A stretch of 64,000 nucleotides of DNA, from assembly GCA_027943335.1 (NCBI GenBank), contig BSBK01008424.1:310001-374000 (forward strand), read 5' to 3'. This stretch comes from Chamaecyparis obtusa (lineage: Eukaryota; Streptophyta; Pinopsida; Cupressales; Cupressaceae). Shown here piece after piece: positions 55,405 through 64,000 of the stretch. Both the position numbers and the translations under genes were made by a program. The notes under the pieces were generated by a model, which saw nothing but the letters and a program-made list of their open reading frames with translations, searched no databases and had not been told where the DNA came from. Position 1 is the stretch's first letter, and each line of letters starts with the position of its first letter.

Positions 55405-57363
55405 ATGGTTGACAACAATGAAGAAAATAACCCTCCAAATAACAATCCTGAAAACAATCCCCCATATCTAAACCCTAAATCTTTACAAGATTTGATAGAA
55501 GAAAATTTGAACACAATACGAGGTTTCCAAAACACGTATCAAAATATACCTACATTAGCTCCCATGCTTACCACACTAAATACAATTGTTGGAAATATTG
55601 TCACACTCACGCAGCAACATAATGTTGCTCTTCATTGGCGTGATGATATGCACGACCAATTTGATGACGGGCTTGACCATGATGGGATTGCAGCCCTTAA
55701 TATAACTAAGGAAGATATAGCTGCCCTTTTTGTCAATCCTAAAACTGGAATACCAGTTGACCCCCAAAAGCCCAAATTATCAATAAAATGGTGCACAAAT
55801 GAAGCAATGCGCACAAACTTTTGGGATCGCTGGTGGATGGTTTTTGATAAACCACCACATAGCAATTTGGAGGTCCCATTTTATTTCCTTAAAAAATTGT
55901 ATGCTGAGTTTGTGCTTGGTCAACATGTTGATTATTGGAGTATGAGGCCCAACATGGGCGTAGGCAGAGGAGCTCCTCAGACTAGGCCATCTTCATATCA
56001 CCGAAAGGCCACTACCTTTGTCCCCCCCACTGATGTTGTACCCCCTCCTTTAGTGGAGCATCCTGATATCCTTAGAGAGGCTATTGAATAGACTATTAGG
56101 GAAATTCATTTACTGAGTGATCAGTTGATCACACAGACTAGGTCAGTGTTGCCTCTTATGGATGCTACTGGCGCATCAACATCTCGTCAGAGTTCACATG
56201 TATGCGAGCCCCATACGTGTATTATGTGCAGGCATATGTGCCTCGGACCGCTTACTGATTCTGATATATATCAGTTTCATGATATTGATGAGGGAGATAT
56301 AGGAGAGGCTACTACAAAGGTTGCAACACCTCATGGAGCATCTACATCTCATGAGAGTGCTCAGGAGGTACACGTAGAGCCATTAACTCCTGTTGAGATG
56401 GTAAGAGTAAACATTATAAATAAATTTGTCACATGACTTATTTAAATTTAAAAATAATTTATTTATTTAGATTAGTTTTAATGATTGCATGCACTTATGT
56501 ATATATATTTTTTCCATTTATGTTCAGTCGATGACACAGGAGGAGGCGAGACAGGTGGATGAGTCCACACTTTCGGCCATTTCATTTGGCCTTGATGACT
56601 ATACGGTATATTATAAATTATGAACCCATTAGTTTTTTTTAATATCATTTGGTGTACATGCTCAAATCTCTATCAATTAGAGCAATAAAATTCATACATT
56701 TACTAATATATATTGTCATCTTATTGTGTTCTTGCAGGCTATAGCCAATGTCAGTGGGGGGCATGAGGGGGTTCCTTCATCAGGTGTCGACAAAGGAAAG
56801 GTAGTTAATTGTTTAAGATTAACTATGCATGCATATGTATGCCACTTGTGTGTAGTAATAAATATTTTACTTGCACTTTATTGTATAGGGTGTGGGTATT
56901 GATGATGTCCCGACACCGGTTCAGTGGCATAGGGTTACAGGCATCTCGATTCGGAGTGATAGCCTGATTGTACATAGACTTTTACATATTGTTATTTGCA
57001 TTTTGTAACTAGGGTTGCTATGATGAAGTACATTGATATATAATTGACAATATTTTTACTCTCATAGGTTACTCCGACTGTGAGGGAGGTCCCATGAGAA
57101 TCTTTCATTTCTTTGTTGACCCAGCTCACTATTCTAGAGGAGGGATCACCAGATGTAAGTTTTAATTTTAGTTCAATCAATTTGTAATTTTATTATGCTA
57201 TCATCCTATTTTGTAGATTTATTACTCTATGTTGCACCAGTCTACTAATCTCATTATTGCAAATATATATTTATAGGTCAGAGTTGGTATTGTTGGCATG
57301 GTCCCTTTGCTACCCAGGACTTATGTTAGGACACCTGATTGTGGTAGGCAATCGAGAGACTAG
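55405..57363 (+). pseudogene. Six-exon gene of unknown family, with two in-frame stops
   Basis: Proposed exons: 55405-56400, 56528-56605, 56738-56800, 56889-56969, 57068-57154, 57277-57363. All introns are GT-AG and every exon is a whole number of codons, giving about 463 residues. The N-terminus is Asn/Pro-rich; a central part has NFWDRWWMVFDK and FYFLKKLYAEFVLGQHVDYW; the C-terminal exons are short and varied. TAG at 56089 (probably former CAG) and TGA at 57095 (probably former CGA) interrupt it. The final TAG sits directly before GT, so even this may be a decayed CAG with another exon beyond. I recognise no domain. It may be an accessory gene of a DNA transposon. Confidence 0.6.
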
Positions 57364-57754
57364 GTACAAATTTATTTGTATTCAGTTATAATTTTAATTA
57401 AATTAGTGTTAGTTTTAGTTTTGTGGTCATTTAGAGATGACACTTGGCACATTTTGAGATGGCATATATGCCACATTGTACACCTTAAAACATTGATTTT
57501 GTAGACATTTTGAAATGGCATGTGCCATATTTGTATATGGAAATACTTTTGATACATTTGATACATATATAGAACATATTCATTTATATGTTATATTTGT
57601 GTCATCTTTTGTATATACATATTTATTATTCATGTTTGTGGAATTGAATGGTGAAGTTATATCTTGACTATGATTATCATTATGATTTAAATTATATCTT
57701 GTTGAAGTTACATTTGTTTTTCTTTACTCTGGAATACCCTATTCATGGAGCTTA
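57364..57754. other. AT-rich spacer
   Basis: No gene, repeat or signal identified. A TTTGTAGACATTTTGAAATGG-like phrase recurs loosely with ATTTAGAGATGACACTTGG nearby, without clear periodicity. Confidence 0.5.
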
Positions 57755-57946
57755 TTATGTTTGAGGTTTAACTTCTTGTTGGTGAACAGATTTGTCTTCG
57801 AAAGAAACGCTTACAAAATGACCTTTAAAGCCCAAACAATAAGACTCAACCAACACCAACAGCTGGGTCACTTCACTATTGAGAAGCATAAGCGCCCTTT
57901 GAATTATCTGAGTACAACTCCCCGTGTAGGATTTACAATGAATCAA
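57755..57946 (-). other. Short open frame of unknown nature
   Basis: 63 residues on the minus strand (LLNSEVTQLLVLVESYCLGF in the middle). It lacks low complexity and lies next to the SMU1-like fragment on the same strand, so it could be an exon remnant. I do not recognise it, and no clear splice sites bound it. Confidence 0.25.
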
Positions 57947-58079
57947 CTAAACTATAAATGATAATGCTTTTAACCTGAAAGCAATAAAGGCTTACAAACA
58001 TCTATTCATAAACATGAGATAGACGTGAAGGGACTAATTTACTGAATAGTGCCATTTGGATCTTATTGCAACACAAGTG

Positions 58080-58410
58080 TTAATGCGTCTGTGTTTTGAT
58101 TGGATGCTTGGTGCTATAACTAGAGCATGTCATTTTTGGCTCTCCACAAACATACCGCTTCATGCAAGTGACACCAATAAATATTTTGTCGAAGCCATCA
58201 TACATATGTATTTTGGGATTCAATTGCGAGCACGTCCTCCTCAATTTTCCCACCCTATGAACCTGAAGCCAACATCTCTGAATCATGAGTGATGTCAACA
58301 CAAAGAACTACATTATCATGCGTCATGAAGGCATCATCAACTTGGTATTGAAAATTTCTCTTGAGTTTCCCACTGATATAGTCCCAGTCCTCTATGAATC
58401 CAACAACCGA
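58080..58410 (-). pseudogene. SMU1-like WD40 exon fragment
   Basis: On the minus strand, about 50 residues from GFIEDWDYISGKLKRNFQYQ to HDSEMLASGS correspond to a conserved stretch of the WD40 splicing factor SMU1. At the end a TAG stands where the family has Gln (SGSQDGK). Downstream sequence (toward 58080) is open in another frame but no longer clearly alignable. Upstream, homology ends right where the 358-bp tandem array begins. SMU1 acts in the spliceosome; this piece cannot function. It may be a captured or degraded gene copy. The match is from memory of the family, not a search. Confidence 0.65.
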
Positions 58411-61283
58411 AAAGATCACTGCCCAATCGTGCTTAGTGCACCTTGGGGTCACTTGGGTCAAGCGTGATCACGAGCATTTTCATGACTCTGTGGGTAGAAT
58501 GGGGTTGTCACTAGTGTTTACCCAGCCAACCAGAGCCAATGGAGTAGACGGTTTGATGCTAGGTCAGATGGTTTGAAAGATATGCTGCTGAGCCACTTTC
58601 AACTGACCCTCACTACAAGTTTTGGCATCGACTGAGATCGCCTTGCCAAATGCAAATGAAGTCGAATCACCCAAAATTGAGAGAGGTTATTGTAGACCTC
58701 AAAAACATGATCCTGTAGCACCTGATAGTTTATTGATAGCTCTCACGAGGTCTGAGATACGAGCCCCAGAAGATTGCTGCCCAATCGTGCTTAGTGCACC
58801 TTGGGGTCACTTGGGTCGAGCGTGGTTGCGAGCATTTTCATGACTTTATGGGTAGAATGGGGTTGTCACTAGTGTTTACCCGGCCAACTGGAGCTGATGG
58901 AGTAGATGGTTCGATGCCAGGTCAGATAGTTTGAAAGATACACTGTTGAGCCACTTTCAACTGACCATCACTGCAAGTTTTGGCATCGACTGAGATCGCC
59001 TTGCAAATTGAAAACAAAGTCGAATTGCCCAAAATTTAGAGAGGTTATTGTAGACCTTGAAAACATTATCCCGTAGCATCTAACAATTTGTCAATAGCTC
59101 TCACGAGGTCTGAGATACGAGCCCTAGAAGATCGCTTCCCAATCGTGCTTAGTGCACGTTGGGTTCACTTGGGTCGAGCGTGGTCACGAGCATTTTCATG
59201 ACTCTATGGGTAGAATGGGGTTGTCACTGGTGTTTACCCAGCCAACCGGAGCTGATGGAGTAGATGGTTCAATGCCAGGTCAGACGGTTTGAAAGATACG
59301 CTGCTAAGCCACTTTCAACTGACCCTCACTGCAAGTTTTGGCATCGACTGAGATCGCCTTGTCAAATGCAAACGAAGTCAAATCGCCAAAAATTGAGAGA
59401 GGTTATTGTAGACCTCAAAAACATGATCCCGTAGCACCTAACAGTTTGTTGATAGCTCTCACGAGCTCCAAGATACAAGCCCCATAAGATCACTGCCCAA
59501 TCGTGCTTAGTGCACCTTGGGGTCACTTGGGTCGAGCGTGGTCGCGAGTGTTTCCATGACTCTCTAGGTAGAATGGGGTTGTCACTGGTATTTACTTGGA
59601 AAACTGGAGCCAATGGACAAAATGGTTTGATGCCAGGTCAGATAGTTTGAAAGATACGCTGTTGAGCCACTTTCAACTGACCCTCACTGCAAGTTTTGGC
59701 ATTGACTGTGATCGCCTTGCCAAATGCAAATGAAGTTGAATTTCCCAAAATTGAGAGAGGTTATTGTAGACCTCAAAAACATGATCCCGTAGCACCTAAA
59801 AATTTGTCGATAGCTCTCATGAGGTCCGAGATACGAGCCCCAGAAGATCTCTTCCCAATCATGCTTAGTGCACCTTGGGGTCACTTGGGTCAAGCGTGGT
59901 CACGAGTGTTTTCATGACTCTGTGGGTAGAATGGGGTTGTCACTAGTGTTTACCTAGCCAACCAGAGCTAATGGAGTAGACGGTTTGATGCTAGGTCAGA
60001 TGGTTTGAAAGATATGCTGCTGAGCCACTTTCAACTGACCCTCACTACAAGTTTTGGCATCGACTGAGATCGCCTTGCCAAATGCAAATGAAGTCGAATC
60101 ACCAAAAATTGAGAGAGGTTATTTTAGACCTCAAAAACACAATCCTGTAGCACCTAATAGTTTATTGATAGCTCTCATGAGGTCTGAGATACGAGCCCCA
60201 GAAGATTTCTGCCCAATCGTGCTTAGTGCACCTTGGGGTCACTTGGGTCGGGCATGGTCACGAGCGTTTCCGTGACTCTGTGGGTAGAATGGGGTTGTCA
60301 CTGGTGTTTACCTGGCCAACTGGAGCCAATGGAGCAGATGGTTTGATGCCAGGTCAGACGGTTTGAAAGATACACTGCTGAGCCACTTTCAACTGACCCT
60401 CACTACAAGTTTTGGCATCGACTGAGATCGCCTTGCCAAATGCAAACAAAGTCAAATCACCCAAATTGAGAGAGGTTATTGTAAACCTCAAAAACATGAT
60501 CTTGTAGCACCTAACAATTTTTTGATAGCTCTCATGAGGTCCGAGATACGAGCCCCAGAAGATCGCTGCCCAATCGTGCTTAGTGCACCTTGGGGTCACT
60601 TGGGTCGAGCGTGGTCGCGAGTGTTTTCGTGACTCTGTGGGTAGAATGGGTTTGTCACTAGTATTTACCTGACCAACCAGAGCTAATGGAGTAGATGGTT
60701 TGATGCCAGGTTAGACGGTTTGAAAGATACGCTGCTGAGCCACTTTCAACTAACCCTCACTACAAGTTTTGGCATCGACTGAGATCGCCTTGCCAAATGC
60801 AAACAAAGTTGAATTGCCCAAAACTGAGAGAGGTTATTGTAAAGCTCGAAAACAAAATCCTGTAACACTTGACAATTTGTCAATAGCTCTCACGAGGTCT
60901 GAGATACAAACCCTAGAAGATCACTACCCAATTGTGCTTAGTGCACCTTGGGGTCACTTGGGTCGAGCGTGGTCGCGAGCATTTTCGTGACTCTGTGGGT
61001 AGAATAGGGTTGTCACTGGCGTTTATCCGGCCAACCAGAGCTGATGGAGTAGATATTTTGATGCCAGGTTAGACGGTTTGAAAGATACGCTGCTAAGCCA
61101 CTTTCAATTGACCCTCACTGCAAGTTTTGGCATCGACTGAGATCACCTTGCCAAATACAAACGAAGTCGAATTGCCCAAAATTGAGAGAGGTTATTGTAG
61201 ATCTCAAAAACATGATCCTGTAGCACCTGAAAGTTTTTCAATACCTCTCATGAGGTCTAAGATGCGAGCCACTTTCAACTGAC
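58411..61283. repeat. Tandem array, about eight copies of a 358-bp unit
   Basis: The marker GCCACTTTCAACTGACC recurs at 58592, 58950, 59308, 59666, 60024, 60382, 60739 and 61097, spacing 358 bp (once 357). The last unit ends in a jump to a shortened copy at 61268, with GAGCC at the joint. Copies differ mostly at CG/TG/CA positions. Short open frames of 70-85 codons in each unit repeat with the array and show no domain. 358 bp is twice 179 bp, close to a nucleosome repeat. Confidence 0.93.
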
Positions 61284-61774
61284 TATTAGTGGTATGTTTG
61301 AAATTTGAACTGTGAAATTAATCATGATTAAGCTTGTTAAATTTGATAAAAAACAACATCCTTAAAGCATTACAAACAACAATCAAACATGTAAGAATTC
61401 AAACCATGCAAATGACATAAGTATATGACATGTAAGATCTCTTCTTGGCACTATTGGCCACCCATACATGATTTTGGTCATAAGTCCTTATGAAGAGTTT
61501 TAGGACATTTAACTTTTAAATCAAATTGATTGTTACAAATTGCCATTATAGGCTTCAAAAGATCTCAATTAACCATTAAGGATCCTTTTGTCCTTCTATC
61601 TCTAATTGGATCCATGGTGACCATAGGCATCTTCATAGGTGCTCCTGCACAAGTTACATTCCACATACAAAACCAAGTTTATTGACTAAAAATACAATCT
61701 AAGAAAGGTCAAATTAATGTATTGAAATTAAGCTTAACAAACTTAGAAAATAATGCACTAAGTTAACTTATTAC
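61284..61774. other. Spacer between tandem array and transposase-like gene
   Basis: Mostly AT-rich. On the minus strand 61590-61660 reads as an open stretch after a TGCAG acceptor-like site (61646), so a small downstream exon of the neighbouring gene is conceivable but unsupported. Confidence 0.4.
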
Positions 61775-64000
61775 CTAGTCAAGTGTTCCTGAAGGGTCAT
61801 CTCTTTGCTTCAGGGTCTCCAATAGTGCTTCATGATCAGTAGTAGTAATAGTCCAAAGTTCTTTTGTCTTTGGTCTTCCTTGATGCTTTGACAACTTGAC
61901 ATTTGTTGCTATAACAAGGTGTGAATACATAATAATAGTTTTGTGCTTCTCATAGTCTTCAAATGCGGGAAGTCCATTCTTTCTAATCATGTATGTTCAC
62001 AGCCATGTTCCCGCAACAACAACTAAACCAGTAGGATATGTGAACCCATCACCATCTATCATTGGTTGTACAAGCTTTTTTTTACCTTGTACACAATGTG
62101 CTAACCAATAATCTAACCTCTCATCATTCCCCTGCGGTGCAACCAATGCAAAAACATCTCCTAGCTTCAAAAGATCTAAAAGATGGTCATAGTCAACTGA
62201 AGTGTCCATGTCATCATTTCTTATAGAGAGTGTCAAAGATAAAGGAGTCAGATACTGTGGAACCAATGTATCCACCCACTCACTTGACTCGCAATGATCC
62301 CAATCATACTGAAAAAACATGGGGAAAAAGCAAGCCAACTCTAGTGTCCAAATGGTCCATGTACTACTATTGGAGCTTTGGAATGAATGCATTTTTGAAG
62401 AGTCTTTCACTGTTTGACAATCCAATCTATCTCCTATAGTTCCATCCTCAACTAACCAAAAGAATCTACGCACTGTAGAATCAAGAGTCCCCCCCTGTGA
62501 CAATGCTAAAGTACACCAATCAACAATAGAATGAGCATCAAGAAGTACAACACCTGAAATCCTCAATTTCTCCTTAACTAGAGCTCTCTTGACACACGCA
62601 CCTGCTCCGTCATGCTCCCCTTTCCCATGCCCTGACTCAAAAAAACTCCAAATATGAGGTACACCTCTCTCCACATGCATTCTACACAACCAATAAAACA
62701 TTCTGGCATTCTTAAATTGACCAGTGCAATTATCCGACCAAATCAGATGCCTATCCATAGCAATATCATTTTCCTGCAAGAAGTCAAAATAGTTTTGGAA
62801 ACAATGTTGAACAAACTCATGAGAGTGAGACCTGTCATCACTCATATAAAAATGGTACTCTTTGATTATCTTTCGCTCATCTTTTGTGCTATCAAGGGAA
62901 TGTCTATATGTGATGTGTACAAAAATAGCAACCTGAATCAAATTGTAATATTGAGCTTGAGTCTCATTTTGGGGCTGCAATGTATAGTTCTCCGCAAAGT
63001 CTACAACGGATATAATAGTTCCAATGGGGAAAGTGTCCTTACATGTCCTGAATTGTTGATCCAACCATTGAGACCTGTGACTATGCCTTGCATACTTGTA
63101 AAAAAGATTTTTCTTGAAATCTGAGATAAAATCAGCAACATTGTATTCTTTTGCAACTAACTCACATCTAGAGCCTTCACCTCCACTCTTCAATGTATAT
63201 TTCACTGTTTCATATACCTTTTTTTGGACGAGTGTCTTTCCAAAATTGTGTTCCAAACCCTCATGAAAACATGTTCTAAACTTGGACAAGCCACCACATT
63301 CTGAGCACTTGGCATTTAAGCAATTTTTTTTATAAAATAAACAACCATCATCTCTATGACATAAAACTTGATCTAGCAAGTCTCTTGATGATTTGGGAAG
63401 ACCACTTGCACCACAATCCTCTAGCATTTCATTAGTATGAAATTTAGAATGAATGGACCGTAATAATTCATGATGCATTGAAAACTCAACATGATATTTG
63501 CAACAACATGTATTTCGAATCTTAAGGGGTACACAATAAAATGGCTTCATGGATTCAAAAGACCTTTGTGATATTTTCAATGTTGGATGTGTCTCACAAA
63601 ATTTTTTATACCACATTGTTTGACTTACCTCCACATAATGTTTAGGATGTGGAGTGCGGTCTCGATTGCCAACTCTCAACTTCAAGACATCCTTCAGATT
63701 TGGTGACACTCTTGAGTTAGCATCACAAAATTGTTGAATTTCATCCTTGACAACGTCTATTAGCTTCTTATTGAAACATGGAAGTCTCCCACCATAAGCC
63801 CATGTATCAATTTGAAGCAGATCATCAAGTATTTCTCTTCTTGTAAGTGCTCTACCCAAAGTTTTACGGTCTATATTGAAGTCAACACAAGTTTGTCTCA
63901 TCGAATGAGCCTTTCTCAACTGATGACTTACTAAGGAGGTTGTAATAACCCTCCGAGAAACTCTCTTGTCTTTTTCTCTGCTAGTCTTCCCAATGTTATT
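61775..64000 (-). pseudogene. Putative DDE-type transposase, unclassified, 5' end outside the window
   Basis: The frame is open from the window edge (64000) to a TGA at 61997-61999, then continues in frame for about 73 codons to TAG at 61775. The TGA is probably a decayed CGA, though it could be the true end. The N-terminal part (RKAHSMRQTCVDFNIDRKTL) resembles a psq-type helix-turn-helix. Cys-rich segments follow (CCCKYH; CLNAKCSECGG). Candidate catalytic acids lie in VVDFAENYTL (about 63000), WSDNCTGQFKNARMF (about 62730) and FFESGHGKGEHDGAGACVKR (about 62620). The C-terminus has YWLAHCVQGKK. Over 660 codons are open upstream of the TGA, so decay is slight. The family is not identified; a domesticated gene is the alternative. 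Confidence 0.6.

Noticed and set aside
57755..58410. Intact SMU1 host gene
   Set aside because: Only one exon-sized block aligns by eye, it ends in a stop, and the neighbouring exons are not seen.
58622..60990. Recurrent 73-codon frames (MASTEIALPNANE..) as a gene family
   Set aside because: They recur once per 358-bp unit, some copies are broken, and both strands are equally open, so this is a by-product of the tandem array.
58411..61283. CRISPR-like array
   Set aside because: Units are 358-bp direct repeats without short conserved repeat and unique spacer structure, and the DNA is plant nuclear.

Overview
This is nuclear DNA of a land plant, most likely a seed plant with a large, repeat-rich genome (a conifer or similar is plausible, but nothing here proves it). 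Evidence: wall-to-wall plant-type LTR retrotransposons (Ty1/copia; Ty3/gypsy of Tat, Reina-like and Tekay-like type), a plant mobile domain (PMD) gene, plant-style GT-AG introns and a decayed plant SMU1-like exon. No intact ordinary host gene, tRNA, rRNA or CRISPR array was found.

From 1 to about 40,203 the window is one nest that can be untangled by LTR ends and 5-bp target duplications. Copia element A (5' LTR 281-1759) is oldest. A same-family copia, B (2098-34973), sits inside A's gag (TAAAC/TAAAT duplication). B's 5' LTR is split by a complete 17.3-kb Tat-lineage gypsy element on the minus strand (2289-19585, duplication GAACT). B's reverse transcriptase is split by a decayed Reina-like chromovirus, C (23462-31799, duplication GGACG). 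A's gag is split again by a deleted gypsy element, D (35341-39771, duplication GTAAA), and then resumes at 39777.

The Tat element is the centrepiece. Its two 1,015-bp LTRs differ at only two positions, so it is very young. It has a tRNA-Asp-type primer site, gag-protease and pol in one frame separated by an amber codon, and intact RT, RNase H, second (archaeal-type) RNase H and integrase. Tail-to-tail with pol, on the opposite strand, lies an apparently intact three-exon PMD gene (4123-6514) with its own TATA box. Three clusters of a short palindromic motif built on TATCGC occur only in its non-coding parts: intron 1 of the PMD gene and the long gag leader. Each cluster runs mainly in the sense direction of its own transcript. 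A self-regulatory or anti-silencing module is a testable idea, not a conclusion.

From 40,204 to 54,915 lies a pile of truncated elements: a copia LTR with 3' flank on the minus strand (E), a Tekay-like chromovirus on the minus strand (F), a copia with one surviving LTR on the plus strand (G) and a copia remnant on the minus strand (H). Nonsense codons in B, C, F and G are mostly TAG where the family has Gln (CAG), as expected from decay of methylated CHG sites.

From 54,916 to 64,000 the sequence is not a recognisable retroelement. It holds repeated GGTACC-GATA-type motifs with a perfect 19-bp inverted repeat; a six-exon plus-strand gene of unknown family (55405-57363); an SMU1-like exon fragment abutting an eight-copy, 358-bp tandem array (58411-61283); and a minus-strand reading frame (61775 to beyond 64000) with a helix-turn-helix-like start and DDE-like acidic motifs, probably an unclassified transposase. 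The two genes may belong to one DNA transposon whose right end lies outside the window.
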